Notes under the pieces: generated by a model | What the model saw: the letters and a program-made list of their open reading frames with translations, nothing else | Databases searched by the model: none | Told to the model about the DNA's origin: nothing | Source: Robiginitalea aestuariiviva | GTDB lineage: Bacteria; Bacteroidota; Bacteroidia; Flavobacteriales; Flavobacteriaceae | Direction: 5' to 3' | Assembly: GCF_029537735.1 (NCBI RefSeq) | Contig: NZ_JARPUQ010000001.1 | Location: 840,696-904,695 of the forward strand | Length of the DNA stretch: 64,000 nt | Shown: positions 1 to 8,549 of the stretch, in pieces | Numbering within the stretch: the first letter of the stretch is position 1 | How the letters are laid out: every line of letters begins with the position of its first letter | Made by a program: the position numbers and the translations under genes

Positions 1-594
1 CTGTTGCTGCACGTAACGATCAACCTCTCCTCGGTGGTGAGCCCGGATACTTTTAATACCTGGTCTCACTTCATGGGGTACAACGCCGTGGTGCAATTCC
101 TCATGCAACCCATCCTCATTGCGGGCGTAATCGTCCACTTTGTGATGGGCTTTGTACTGGAGGTGCGCAACAACAAAGCCCGGGCCGTCAAGTACGTACA
201 GTACAAGGGCGGCGCCAATGCCCCCTGGGTTTCCCGGAACATGATCATTTCCGGCCTGGTCATCCTGGCCTTCCTGGGGCTCCACTTTTATGATTTCTGG
301 GTGCATGAGATGACCTACAAATACCTTGAGGCCAACCCGGAGGACCCCACCCGCTACTACGCGGAGACCGTAGAGAAGTTTGCCCCCATCTGGCGGACGG
401 TGATCTACGTGGTGTCCTTTGTACTGTTGTCCCTCCACCTCTGGCACGGATTTGCCTCCTCCTTTCAGTCCATGGGGGTTAACAACAAGTACAGCCCGGC
501 CATTCGCAACTTCACCCGGCTTTACGCCATTGTGGTGCCGCTGCTGTTTATCTTCATCGCCTTATACCATCACCTTAACCCGATAACGCACTAA
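1..594 (+). CDS. sdhC: succinate dehydrogenase cytochrome b subunit (5' partial)
   Basis: Membrane anchor of succinate:quinone oxidoreductase, which passes electrons from succinate to menaquinone. The frame is open from the first base and the family has a further N-terminal helix, so the true start lies left of the window. About four hydrophobic segments remain, with His residues near their ends ([27 protein letters not shown]) of the kind that ligate haem b in the single-anchor type found in Bacteroidota. The stop is followed 2 nt later by sdhA, giving the order sdhC-sdhA-sdhB. The identity rests on sequence resemblance and on this operon. Confidence 0.93.
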   Translation: MLLHVTINLSSVVSPDTFNTWSHFMGYNAVVQFLMQPILIAGVIVHFVMGFVLEVRNNKARAVKYVQYKGGANAPWVSRNMIISGLVILAFLGLHFYDFWVHEMTYKYLEANPEDPTRYYAETVEKFAPIWRTVIYVVSFVLLSLHLWHGFASSFQSMGVNNKYSPAIRNFTRLYAIVVPLLFIFIALYHHLNPITH

Positions 595-596
595 CT

Positions 597-2600
597 ATGG
601 GAATCCTGGATTCTAAGGTCCCTTCCGGCCCGCTGGCCGAGAAATGGACCCAACATAAAAACGACATCAACCTGGTTAGCCCGGCCAACAAACGCAATAT
701 CGATATCATTGTGGTTGGTACCGGTCTGGCAGGGGCATCGGCCGCGGCCACCCTGGCGGAATTGGGCTATAACGTAAAGACCTTCTGCTACCAGGACTCT
801 CCCCGGCGCGCCCACAGTATTGCCGCTCAAGGGGGCATCAATGCCGCCAAGAACTACCAGGGCGACGGCGACAGCCCGTACCGTCTGTTCTACGACACCA
901 TTAAAGGGGGCGATTACCGTTCCCGCGAAGCCAACGTATACCGCCTGGCCGAAGAGTCCGTGAATATCATTGACCAGTGTGTGGCCCAGGGGGTCCCCTT
1001 TGCCCGGGAATACGGCGGGCTGCTGGACAACCGCTCCTTCGGGGGGGTACTGGTATCCCGCACCTTCTACGCCAAGGGGCAGACCGGCCAGCAATTGTTG
1101 CTGGGGGCCTATGCGGCCATGAACCGGCAGATTAACCGCGGCAAGATCAAAAGCTACAACCGGCACGAAATGCTGGATTTGGTCCTGGTGGACGGCAAGG
1201 CCCGGGGCATCATCGCCCGCAACCTGGTAACCGGCGAAATCGAGCGCCACGGGGCGCACGCGGTGGTCCTGGCCTCCGGGGGATACGGGAATGTGTTCTT
1301 CCTCTCCACCAATGCCATGGGTAGCAACGTAACCGCAGCCTGGCGGGCCCACCGCCGGGGCGCGTTCTTTGCCAACCCCTGCTTTACGCAGATCCACCCG
1401 ACCTGTATCCCCGTGTCCGGAGACCATCAGTCCAAACTCACCCTGATGTCCGAGTCCCTGCGGAACGACGGCCGTATCTGGGTGCCCAAAAAACTGGAAG
1501 ATGCCCAGGCCATCCGGGAAGGGAAACTCAAGCCCACCCAGCTTGCCGAGGAAGACCGGGATTACTACCTGGAGCGCCGCTACCCGGCCTTCGGGAACCT
1601 GGTCCCCCGGGACGTGGCCTCCCGCGCCGCCAAGGAGCGTTGCGATGCCGGCTATGGAGTAAACAAGACCGGAGAAGCCGTTTACCTGGATTTTGCCTCG
1701 GCCATCCAGCGCTATGGCAAGGAAAAAGCCCTCACCTCCGGGATCAAAGACCCGGATGCCGCCACCATCACCCGCCTTGGGGAAGAAGTGATTGCGGCCA
1801 AATACGGCAACCTCTTCCAGATGTACGAGAAGATCGTGGATGAGAACCCGTACAAGACCCCAATGATGATCTACCCGGCTGTGCACTACACCATGGGCGG
1901 GCTGTGGGTAGACTACAACCTGCAGACTACCATCCCGGGATGCTACTCGGCCGGGGAAGCCAACTTTAGCGACCACGGCGCCAACCGCCTGGGGGCCTCC
2001 GCCCTGATGCAGGGCCTGGCCGACGGCTACTTTGTGCTGCCCTACACCATTGGGGACTACCTCTCCAACGACATCCGCACCGGTCCCATCGACACGAATT
2101 CCGAAGCCTTTGATAAAGCCGAGGCAGACGTGCGCACCCGCATGGAGCAATTGGTGAACAACAAGGGCACCAAGTCTGTGGACTACTTCCACAAAAAGCT
2201 CGGGAAGATCATGTGGGATAAATGCGGGATGTCCCGGAACGAAGCAGGCCTGAAAGAAGCCATCGCGGAAATTGCAAAACTCCGGGAGGAATTCTACACG
2301 GATGTCCTGATCCCCGGCGGCATGGACGAGATGAACCAGGAACTGGAGAAGGCCGGCCGCGTGGCCGACTTCCTGGAGCTTGGCGAACTCTTTGCCAAAG
2401 ATGCCCTGCACCGCAACGAATCCTGCGGCGGGCACTTCCGGGAAGAATATCAGACCCCGGAAGGGGAAGCCCTCCGGGACGACAAGAACTTTACCTATGT
2501 GGCTGCCTGGGAGTACAAGGGTGAGCCCAAGGATGCCGTCCTGCACAAGGAGGAACTGACATACGAAAACATTGAACTGAAAACCAGAAGCTACAAATAA
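597..2600 (+). CDS. sdhA: succinate dehydrogenase flavoprotein subunit
   Basis: Oxidises succinate to fumarate in the TCA cycle; peripheral subunit on the cytoplasmic face. The 667-residue protein has the dinucleotide motif GTGLAG at residues 41-46 and the [10 protein letters not shown] segment in which H73 is the expected covalent FAD ligand. The C-terminal part contains [11 protein letters not shown], usual for the family. The length suits the Bacteroidota/epsilon-type enzyme, which is longer than the E. coli protein. The ATG is 2 nt after the sdhC stop and the stop is 8 nt before sdhB, so the three genes should be co-transcribed. Confidence 0.97.
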   Translation: MGILDSKVPSGPLAEKWTQHKNDINLVSPANKRNIDIIVVGTGLAGASAAATLAELGYNVKTFCYQDSPRRAHSIAAQGGINAAKNYQGDGDSPYRLFYDTIKGGDYRSREANVYRLAEESVNIIDQCVAQGVPFAREYGGLLDNRSFGGVLVSRTFYAKGQTGQQLLLGAYAAMNRQINRGKIKSYNRHEMLDLVLVDGKARGIIARNLVTGEIERHGAHAVVLASGGYGNVFFLSTNAMGSNVTAAWRAHRRGAFFANPCFTQIHPTCIPVSGDHQSKLTLMSESLRNDGRIWVPKKLEDAQAIREGKLKPTQLAEEDRDYYLERRYPAFGNLVPRDVASRAAKERCDAGYGVNKTGEAVYLDFASAIQRYGKEKALTSGIKDPDAATITRLGEEVIAAKYGNLFQMYEKIVDENPYKTPMMIYPAVHYTMGGLWVDYNLQTTIPGCYSAGEANFSDHGANRLGASALMQGLADGYFVLPYTIGDYLSNDIRTGPIDTNSEAFDKAEADVRTRMEQLVNNKGTKSVDYFHKKLGKIMWDKCGMSRNEAGLKEAIAEIAKLREEFYTDVLIPGGMDEMNQELEKAGRVADFLELGELFAKDALHRNESCGGHFREEYQTPEGEALRDDKNFTYVAAWEYKGEPKDAVLHKEELTYENIELKTRSYK

Positions 2601-2608
2601 AACGTTCT

Positions 2609-3355
2609 ATGAAGCTATTACTGAAAATATGGCGCCAAAAGGACGCCTCCTCCCCGGGAAAAATGGTGGATTACCCCATTGACGGGATTGAAGGGGACAT
2701 GTCCTTCCTGGAAATGCTGGACGTACTCAATATGCAACTCATCGAGAAGGGGGACGAACCCGTAGTCTTTGACCACGACTGCCGCGAAGGGATTTGCGGG
2801 AGCTGTTCCCTGATGATCAACGGGGAGCCCCACGGGCCGGACCGGCTGATCACCACCTGCCAGTTGCACATGCGCAAATTTAAGGACGGGGATACCATCG
2901 TAATCGAGCCCTTCCGGGCCACCGCCTTCCCGGTGATCAAAGACCTGATGGTAGACCGTTCCGCTTTTGACCGCATCCAGCAGGCCGGGGGCTATATCTC
3001 TGTGAACACCTCCGGGAATACCGTGGATGCCAATGCGATCCCGATCGAAAAGGAGGCTGCGGATGATTCCTTCAATGCCGCCACCTGCATCGGTTGCGGG
3101 GCCTGTGTGGCCGCCTGTAAAAACGCCAGCGCCATGCTGTTTACCTCCGCCAAGGTTTCCCAGTTTGCCCTGCTGCCGCAAGGGCGGGTGGAAGCGACCG
3201 AGCGGGTACAGAACATGGTACGGCAGATGGACCTGGAAGGCTTCGGGAACTGTACCAATACCGGCGCCTGCGAGGTGGAATGCCCCAAGGGTATTTCCCT
3301 GGAAAACATCGCACGTATGAACCGGGAATACCTCATGGCAACCGCCAAAGGGTAA
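2609..3355 (+). CDS. sdhB: succinate dehydrogenase iron-sulfur subunit
   Basis: Electron relay between the SdhA flavin and the SdhC quinone site. Of 248 residues, the N-terminal plant-type ferredoxin domain holds [2Fe-2S] ligands C58, C63, C66 and C84. The C-terminal domain holds [11 protein letters not shown] (C160-C170) and a second Cys set, C215, C221 and C225, followed by PKG, for the [4Fe-4S] and [3Fe-4S] clusters. All ligand positions appear intact. It is the last gene of the operon; a strong hairpin with a T-run follows the stop by about 20 nt. Confidence 0.97.
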   Translation: MKLLLKIWRQKDASSPGKMVDYPIDGIEGDMSFLEMLDVLNMQLIEKGDEPVVFDHDCREGICGSCSLMINGEPHGPDRLITTCQLHMRKFKDGDTIVIEPFRATAFPVIKDLMVDRSAFDRIQQAGGYISVNTSGNTVDANAIPIEKEAADDSFNAATCIGCGACVAACKNASAMLFTSAKVSQFALLPQGRVEATERVQNMVRQMDLEGFGNCTNTGACEVECPKGISLENIARMNREYLMATAKG

Positions 3356-3375
3356 GGCCCCGGCATAACTCTCAT

Positions 3376-3407
3376 AACCCCTGCCGACACCGGACAGGGG
3401 TTTTTTT
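3376..3407 (+). terminator. rho-independent terminator of sdhCAB
   Basis: AACCCCTG at 3376-3383 pairs with CAGGGGTT at 3395-3402 around an 11-nt loop and runs into seven T. It lies 21 nt after the sdhB stop and before the next plus-strand gene, so it separates the two transcription units. Confidence 0.85.
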
Positions 3408-3425
3408 GTTTTAAACCTGAAAACC

Positions 3426-4580
3426 ATGGCCGCAACTCCAAGCCTCCACTCCAAACTCCCCCTCTGGGAACCCTCCATCTTCGACACCATGAACCAGGTG
3501 TCCCGGAAATACAATGCCCTGAACCTGGCGCAGGGGTATCCGGACTTCGGCACGGACCCGGAACTGGTTCGCCTGCTGCAACAGGCCGTTGCAGACGGCC
3601 ATAATCAATATGCCCCCATGGCCGGGGTGTATACCTTGCGGGAAGCCATTGCGGCTAAAACGGAATCCCTGTACGGGGCCTGCTATGATCCCGAAACGGA
3701 AATCACCCTTACCAACGGGGCCACCCAGGCCATATTTACAGCCATTGCGGCCAGCATCCGGCCCGGGGATGAGGTGATCATCTTTAAGCCGGCTTATGAT
3801 TGTTACGAGCCTACGGTAAAGGCCCATGGGGGGATCCCGGTGTTGCAGCAGCTGCAGGGAGAGGATTTCCATATCGACTGGGAAGCCCTGGAAGCGGCCA
3901 TCGGGCCCAAAACCCGCATGCTGGTGCTGAACAGCCCGCACAATCCCAGCGGCACGGTCCTGAAAGCAGCGGACCTGCTGCGCCTGGAAAAATTACTGGA
4001 AAACACGAACATCCTGGTGTTGAGTGACGAGGCCTATGAGCACCTGGTCTATGACGGGTTGGAACACCAGAGTTTCTGCCGGTACCCCGGGCTGCGGGAG
4101 CGCACCTTTATTTGCGCCTCCTTCGGGAAGACTTTCCACGTTACGGGATGGAAATTGGGGTATTGCCTGGCCCCTGCCGCCCTGATGCAGGAATTCCAGA
4201 AACTCCACGAATTCATTGTCTTCTCGGTGAACCACCCGGCCCAGCGGGCCGTATGCCAGTACCTGGAGGACCCCTCACGCTACCTGGACCTCAATGCGTT
4301 TTTCCAACGCAAACGGGACCTCTTCTTAGAAGCCCTGCAGGGCTCGCGCTTCCGATGGAAACCGTCTGAAGGCACCTATTTCCAGTTGCTGGATTACAGT
4401 GCCATTTCCGGGGAACCGGACCGGGATTTTGCCGAGGCCCTGGCCCGGGAACACGGGGTAGCCGCCATTCCCATCTCGGTCTTTAACCTGAACCGGGAAG
4501 ACCGACACCAGTTGCGTTTCTGCTTCGCCAAGGCCGATGATACCTTGCTTAGGGCCGCCGAAATCCTCTGCCGCCTCTAG
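3426..4580 (+). CDS. methionine/kynurenine-type class I aminotransferase
   Basis: PLP-dependent fold-type I aminotransferase of 384 residues. The segment NLAQGYPDF near the N-terminus, NSPHNPSG in the middle and SFGKTFHVTGWKLGY identify the subgroup of YbdL-type methionine aminotransferase and kynurenine aminotransferase; K235 is the expected PLP lysine. YbdL-type enzymes use methionine or aromatic amino acids with 2-oxo acids, so methionine salvage is the likeliest role, but substrate cannot be read from sequence. It starts 19 nt after the sdh terminator. Its last 4 nt overlap the end of the convergent hydrolase gene. Confidence 0.87.
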   Translation: MAATPSLHSKLPLWEPSIFDTMNQVSRKYNALNLAQGYPDFGTDPELVRLLQQAVADGHNQYAPMAGVYTLREAIAAKTESLYGACYDPETEITLTNGATQAIFTAIAASIRPGDEVIIFKPAYDCYEPTVKAHGGIPVLQQLQGEDFHIDWEALEAAIGPKTRMLVLNSPHNPSGTVLKAADLLRLEKLLENTNILVLSDEAYEHLVYDGLEHQSFCRYPGLRERTFICASFGKTFHVTGWKLGYCLAPAALMQEFQKLHEFIVFSVNHPAQRAVCQYLEDPSRYLDLNAFFQRKRDLFLEALQGSRFRWKPSEGTYFQLLDYSAISGEPDRDFAEALAREHGVAAIPISVFNLNREDRHQLRFCFAKADDTLLRAAEILCRL

Positions 4581-5737
4581 GGTAACGCCTCAAAGACCTT
4601 GGCTACAAAAGCGCCGATCTCGGACGGTTCCAGCCAGCGCAAGACCATAACCACATCCTGGTCCGGGGCCACCACAATAAAGTTGCCGCCAAATCCCGCG
4701 GCGTAATAGACGTTCTCGGGCACGCCTTCCCAATGCCTGGGTCCCTGTTGATTCAGCCACCACATGTACCCATAATTGGGATTGGGGGCAGAAGGGGTGG
4801 TAGCCTCCCGGATCCATTCGGGGCTGATAAGCTGCTTACCATCCCATTTTCCATCCGAAAGGAAGAGTAGTCCAAAGCGCGCCATATCCTCCGCGCTGAT
4901 AAAGATCCCGGCCCCGGAGTGCCCGCCTCCGGTTACCGATTGCATTTTATAGCCGTCTATGGTGGTCCAGGCATGGTCGTACCCAAACCACCGCCAGGTG
5001 GTGGAGGCCCCAATGGGATCCATAATGTGTGTTTTCAGTACCGCCGGCAGGGGCTGCCGCCACAAATGCGTAAGGGAATAGGCCAGGACGTTTACGCGCA
5101 CGTCGTTGTATTCCATGACCGTGCCCGGCTCCCGCAGCTCCCGAAAGCGCCAATCGTCCAGGCCCCCTTCGCGTGGCGGGCGGTCTGCCCAGTCGTGCAA
5201 CCCCCAAAGGGAGCCGGACCAATCCGAATTCTGCTGCAGCAGGTGCGCCCAGGTTATTTTGGCATTGTGGGCCCCGCTAAAAGTGCCATCCCAAATGGTC
5301 TCGCCTACCGGGGCCTGGGTGTTTTGGAGCAGGCCCTGATCCGAAGCCACCCCGGCTACGGTAGACAGGAAACTCTTGGTCACACTAAAGGTCATGTCTA
5401 CCCGACGGATATCCCCCCAGGAAGCTACCATATACCCGTTTTTAAGGATCATCCCGGCAGGCCCGCCCCGCTTTTTCACCGGCCCCAGGATTTCGTGAAA
5501 CGGCTCCCGCTGGAACCCCTCCAGGATAGCCCGCCGCAGATCGCGGGGGCCGGAATACTCGTGTGCTTCCGCAAAGGCCACAGCCTCGCTGAGGCGGGAT
5601 GCATTAATCCCCACGGCGCGCGGCGCCCTGGATTCCCATTCCGCGCCATGGGGCGGGTAATACCAGGTGTCCTGGGCAGGTGCATTCGAGACGGCAAACA
5701 CGGCCAGCAACAGCAAGCCTAAGTGGATCTTTTTCAT
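4577..5737 (-). CDS. exported beta-lactamase-fold serine hydrolase
   Basis: A 386-residue protein with a cleavable-looking signal peptide (hydrophobic segment ending near SNAPAQ). It carries the class C beta-lactamase / DD-peptidase core: SVTK at 118-121 supplies the nucleophilic Ser and Lys, Y210-N-D replaces the usual Y-x-N, and GGGHSGAG near 270-277 stands at the third motif. Such proteins may act as esterases, peptidases or amidases; nothing here indicates antibiotic resistance. It lies 4 nt downstream of the GNAT gene and is probably co-transcribed with it. Confidence 0.82.
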   Translation of the reverse strand: MKKIHLGLLLLAVFAVSNAPAQDTWYYPPHGAEWESRAPRAVGINASRLSEAVAFAEAHEYSGPRDLRRAILEGFQREPFHEILGPVKKRGGPAGMILKNGYMVASWGDIRRVDMTFSVTKSFLSTVAGVASDQGLLQNTQAPVGETIWDGTFSGAHNAKITWAHLLQQNSDWSGSLWGLHDWADRPPREGGLDDWRFRELREPGTVMEYNDVRVNVLAYSLTHLWRQPLPAVLKTHIMDPIGASTTWRWFGYDHAWTTIDGYKMQSVTGGGHSGAGIFISAEDMARFGLLFLSDGKWDGKQLISPEWIREATTPSAPNPNYGYMWWLNQQGPRHWEGVPENVYYAAGFGGNFIVVAPDQDVVMVLRWLEPSEIGAFVAKVFEALP

Positions 5738-5741
5738 GTAT

Positions 5742-6272
5742 TCAGGGTTTTGGGTTGATCTCCCACCGCATCATCCAGTCCATTTGGCGGTCCTGGCCAA
5801 TGTAATAGGGGTGTTTGTCAAAAATAACGAATCCGTGGCGCTGGTAAAACGCCATGGCCCTGGGATTGTGCTCCCATACCCCAAGCCATACGTACTCTTT
5901 CCCGGCCGCAAGGGCCCACTGCCCTACCTGTTCCAGCACCCAGGCGCCAATGCCGGCCCCTTGTTCTGAAGCCAATACATAGATGCGCTCCAGTTCCATG
6001 CCGGCATCCTCCTGCAGTTCGGTCTGGGCATTTCCCCAGTTTACTTTCAGGTATCCTACCCGCATGCCGTCCTTGCAGATAAAGGAAAAACGGGTTTGGG
6101 GGTGGTGGATTTCAGACAGGAGTTGTTTGGGGTGGAAAGCCGATTCCAGATAGGCCTGGAAATCTTCCGGGTTATTCTGGGCGGCAAAAGCCTCGGTAAA
6201 GGTATGGATGGAGAGTTGGCGAAGAGCCTCCAGGTCTTCCGGGGTACAATCGATCAGTGCAAACTGGGCCAT
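5742..6272 (-). CDS. GNAT family N-acetyltransferase
   Basis: 176 residues with the GNAT fold. The acetyl-CoA pyrophosphate loop EQGAGIGAWVL (Q-x-x-G-x-G type) follows the strand LERIYVL, and the C-terminal part ends with the common AMAFYQRHGF segment. It transfers an acetyl group from acetyl-CoA to an unidentified amine: small molecule, peptide or protein N-terminus. It is the first gene of a two-gene unit with the hydrolase at 4577-5737. An inverted repeat with A/T tails lies about 50 nt in front of its start. Confidence 0.85.
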   Translation of the reverse strand: MAQFALIDCTPEDLEALRQLSIHTFTEAFAAQNNPEDFQAYLESAFHPKQLLSEIHHPQTRFSFICKDGMRVGYLKVNWGNAQTELQEDAGMELERIYVLASEQGAGIGAWVLEQVGQWALAAGKEYVWLGVWEHNPRAMAFYQRHGFVIFDKHPYYIGQDRQMDWMMRWEINPKP

Positions 6273-6320
6273 GGCCTAAAAATACGATGGCGCGACCTAA
6301 GCCGCCACTTTTGCCCATTA

Positions 6321-6354
6321 AAAAAGCCCTTTCTTTGGGGGGAAAGGGCTTTTT
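6321..6354. terminator. bidirectional terminator hairpin
   Basis: AAAAAGCCCTTT (6321-6332) pairs with AAAGGGCTTTTT (6343-6354), leaving T-runs on both strands. On the minus strand it lies just after the 35-codon ORF at 6372-6479, which it would terminate before the GNAT gene. Confidence 0.8.
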
Positions 6355-6371
6355 TACTTCATAGGTAAATG

Positions 6372-6479
6372 CTAAAGCATGAATAGCTTTTTAGTGAGGC
6401 GGATGAATCCACGAATAAAATCGTTGTAATAAATCCGAACCTCTTCCTGCTTAGGCATTTGGTTCACTTTGGATTCCAT
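6372..6479 (-). CDS. possible 35-residue small basic protein
   Basis: A 35-codon frame with ATG start, not recognised as a family. It has a charged first half (MESKVNQMPKQEEVR) and an amphipathic, basic second half rich in I, F and L (FIRGFIRLTKKLF), which could be a membrane-associating helix. It stops 17 nt before a good terminator on the same strand. A TATATTTA stretch about 60 nt upstream resembles a Bacteroidota -7 element. The terminator is the main reason to believe something is transcribed here. The rest of the 6273-6645 gap shows no other candidate. Confidence 0.4.
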   Translation of the reverse strand: MESKVNQMPKQEEVRIYYNDFIRGFIRLTKKLFML

Positions 6480-6645
6480 AGTTCATAGGTTTGCGGGACA
6501 TGGTTTTTGAGGGTTTCTCAAAAGCCGCCTAAATATAAAACGCCAGGCCGAAAAAACCTGAGAAATGTTGTAAATATTGGGCTGTGCGTGGTAAAATTCC
6601 CACCACCTGTAATGAGGGTAATTTGCGAAAGGTAGTTTTCGGGCC

Positions 6646-7299
6646 TCAGAGGGCCATTTCAGGGACCTCGTCCGGGATAGTCAGACGACCTTCAGTGGCG
6701 TTGCGAATGTCTTCCACAGATACCCCGGGAGCTCGCTCAAGCAAGAGGAAACCCGCTGGGGTAATCTCCAGCACAGCCAGGTTGGTGACCACCTTTTTCA
6801 CACACTGCACCCCGGTGAGCGGCAGGGTACATTCGCGCAACAATTTGGACTGCCCCGCTTTGTTGGTATGCATCATGGCCACGATGATGTTTTCGGCAGA
6901 GGCCACCAGGTCCATGGCTCCCCCCATTCCCTTCACCATTTTACCTGGGATTTTCCAGTTGGCAATGTCGCCGTTGTCCGCCACTTCCATGGCCCCCAGG
7001 ATGGTGAGGTCCACATGCTGCCCCCGGATCATGGAGAAACTCAGGGCCGAGTCGAAGAAAGAAGCCCCGGGCAGGGTGGTAATGGTCTGTTTGCCGGCGT
7101 TGATCAGGTCCGGGTCTTCTTCCCCTTCCCAGGGAAACGGTCCCATCCCCAGCACGCCGTTTTCGCTCTGGAATTCCACCGAGATATCGTCCCGCACAAA
7201 ATTGGCCACCAGGGTGGGGATCCCTATACCGAGGTTTACGTAGTACCCATCCTGTACTTCCTGGGCAATGCGTTTGGCAATTCCGTTTTTATCTAACAT
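6646..7299 (-). CDS. scoB: 3-oxoacid CoA-transferase subunit B
   Basis: Beta subunit of succinyl-CoA:3-oxoacid CoA-transferase, which activates acetoacetate and similar 3-oxoacids with CoA from succinyl-CoA. 217 residues from the ATG at 7299 (MLDKNGIAKRIAQE). An upstream in-frame start would add residues encoded by the AT-rich flanking repeat and is rejected. The SENGVLGMGP motif contains the catalytic glutamate; GNLGIGIPTLV-like and GGAMDLV segments are also present. Normally the A-subunit gene ends right in front of this one. Here a 481-bp element carrying another gene separates them. Confidence 0.93.
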   Translation of the reverse strand: MLDKNGIAKRIAQEVQDGYYVNLGIGIPTLVANFVRDDISVEFQSENGVLGMGPFPWEGEEDPDLINAGKQTITTLPGASFFDSALSFSMIRGQHVDLTILGAMEVADNGDIANWKIPGKMVKGMGGAMDLVASAENIIVAMMHTNKAGQSKLLRECTLPLTGVQCVKKVVTNLAVLEITPAGFLLLERAPGVSVEDIRNATEGRLTIPDEVPEMAL

Positions 7300-7321
7300 T
7301 TGTTCAATTTGAAAATTTGGC

Positions 7322-7342
7322 AATTGGAAAATTTGAAAATGG
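7322..7342 (+). repeat. left inverted repeat of the cassette
   Basis: AATTGGAAAATTTGAAAATGG. Its reverse complement matches 7783-7802 with only a few mismatches. It begins 23 nt outside the scoB start codon and ends 15 nt before the stop codon of the enclosed gene. Confidence 0.65.
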
Positions 7343-7356
7343 CGTCCCTCTTCTTT

Positions 7357-7731
7357 TCATTTTTCAATTGTTGTTCTATTCCTTCTCTTACTGGTGGCTA
7401 TTATTTTCGAAATAATGAGCATAATCTCATTCAACTCTCCTTGTAATTCTTTAGGTGGGCTCGGATACAGGTTAGATGCCTCACACAACTTCAACCAATA
7501 ATTAGTTTCTTCCCCTTCTTTGGCTGCAATCTTGAATTTGTGGATAAAGTCGGCATTGCTTTCGGCATTCTGTGCTTCTGAAACATTGGCCCCAATTGAA
7601 GTGCCTGATTTAAACAATTGGGCACTCATTTCAAATTTTCTCGATTTACGCAGGATTTCTGTAAATCCTATTAAATGCAATGCGAAATCAAAAGTTCTCT
7701 TTACAATAAGATTGTTTTGGCTGGTACCCAT
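7357..7731 (-). CDS. four-helix-bundle protein (23S rRNA intervening-sequence / Avd-like family)
   Basis: 124 residues matching the small four-helix-bundle family first seen inside 23S rRNA intervening sequences and related to the diversity-generating retroelement accessory protein Avd. Family hallmarks are the FDFALHLIGF first helix, the central SGTSIGANVSEAQNAES turn, and EGEETNYWLKLCEAS before the last helix. Biochemical role is unknown; Avd-type members form barrel-shaped oligomers that bind nucleic acid. No retroelement reverse transcriptase or template repeat is nearby. Base composition is clearly lower in GC than the flanking sco genes. Confidence 0.85.
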   Translation of the reverse strand: MGTSQNNLIVKRTFDFALHLIGFTEILRKSRKFEMSAQLFKSGTSIGANVSEAQNAESNADFIHKFKIAAKEGEETNYWLKLCEASNLYPSPPKELQGELNEIMLIISKIIATSKRRNRTTIEK

Positions 7732-7782
7732 AGCATGCAGATTTATAATCCCATTCTACCATATGACCGTGCACAATCCTAT

Positions 7783-7802
7783 CATTTTCAAATTTGCAAA
7801 TT
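7783..7802 (-). repeat. right inverted repeat of the cassette
   Basis: CATTTTCAAATTTGCAAATT on the plus strand, the inverted counterpart of 7322-7342. It ends 6 nt before the scoA stop codon. Confidence 0.65.
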
Positions 7803-7808
7803 CACTAA

Positions 7809-8507
7809 TTATCTCATGCGCACCGTTCGTTGTTCAATGCGCTTCTCGTATCCGGTTCCCTGGAATATGCGCTGCACAAAGATGCCGGGGATGTGGATTT
7901 CATTCGGGTCCAGGCTGCCGGCCGGGAGTAATTCCTCTACCTCGGCCACGGTAATCCGGGCAGCCCCGCACATGCAGGGGTTGAAGTTTCTGGCGGTACC
8001 CTTAAAGACCAGGTTCCCGGCTTCATCGCCTTTCCAGGCCTTGACAAAGGCAAAATCCGCCTGGAAGGCTTCTTCCATTACGTACATCTTCCCGCCAAAT
8101 TCGCGCGTTTCCTTGCCCTCGGCTACCTCGGTCCCGTACCCGGCAGGGGTAAAAAAGGCAGGGATGCCGGCCTGGGCGGCCCGGCACTTTTCGGCCAAAG
8201 TGCCCTGGGGGGTCAGGGTTACTTTCAATTCCCCACTGAGCATCTGCCGTTCAAACTCGTCATTTTCGCCCACATAGGAAGAGATCATATGGTCTACCTG
8301 CCGCTCCTGCAGGAGCAGGCCCAGGCCAAAATCGTCCACCCCGGCGTTGTTGCTGATGCAGGTCAGGCCCCCCACCCCCAGGCGCACCAGTTCGGTGATG
8401 GCGTTCTCCGGGATGCCGCACAGGCCAAAGCCCCCAAGCATCAGGGTCATGCCGTCGGACACCCCCGCAAGGGCCTCCGAGGCGTCAGCTACATTCTTTC
8501 GTATCAT
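7809..8507 (-). CDS. scoA: 3-oxoacid CoA-transferase subunit A
   Basis: Alpha subunit partner of ScoB, 232 residues. [10 protein letters not shown] near residues 25-34 and the [13 protein letters not shown] segment are typical; [15 protein letters not shown] occurs towards the C-terminus. It is the first gene of the unit, with a weak promoter-like TACCTTTA on the minus strand at 8525-8532. The C-terminus (about the last 20 residues, [12 protein letters not shown]) reaches to within a few nt of the four-helix cassette, so the insertion appears to have left this gene intact. Confidence 0.93.
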   Translation of the reverse strand: MIRKNVADASEALAGVSDGMTLMLGGFGLCGIPENAITELVRLGVGGLTCISNNAGVDDFGLGLLLQERQVDHMISSYVGENDEFERQMLSGELKVTLTPQGTLAEKCRAAQAGIPAFFTPAGYGTEVAEGKETREFGGKMYVMEEAFQADFAFVKAWKGDEAGNLVFKGTARNFNPCMCGAARITVAEVEELLPAGSLDPNEIHIPGIFVQRIFQGTGYEKRIEQRTVRMR

Positions 8508-8549
8508 AACAGCTATTTCCTTCTTAAAGGTACAAAAAGGGTGGGTGCC

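Larger units (their letters stand above)
7322..7802 (-). mobile_element. four-helix-bundle gene cassette with terminal inverted repeats
   Basis: The whole stretch between scoA and scoB is AT-rich, unlike both neighbours. Imperfect inverted repeats bound it: 7322-7342 on the left, and 7783-7802 on the right in opposite orientation, matching at about 18 of 20 positions. The left side carries an additional partial copy at 7306-7320 (AATTTGAAAATTTGG). The single gene inside is a four-helix-bundle protein. Composition, boundaries and position inside an otherwise tight two-gene operon suggest an inserted unit; no transposase is encoded. Confidence 0.6.

Noticed and set aside
591-2546. Open frame of 651 codons antisense to sdhA
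   Set aside because: It is the GC-driven mirror of a certain gene, with a composition rich in G, V, P and H, no domain, and no signals of its own.
4577-5737. Antibiotic-resistance beta-lactamase
   Set aside because: The class C-like core is shared by many esterases and peptidases; the Y-x-N motif is atypical and there is no regulator or mobile context.
7357-7731. Part of a diversity-generating retroelement
   Set aside because: The Avd-like gene has no reverse transcriptase, template repeat or variable repeat near it.
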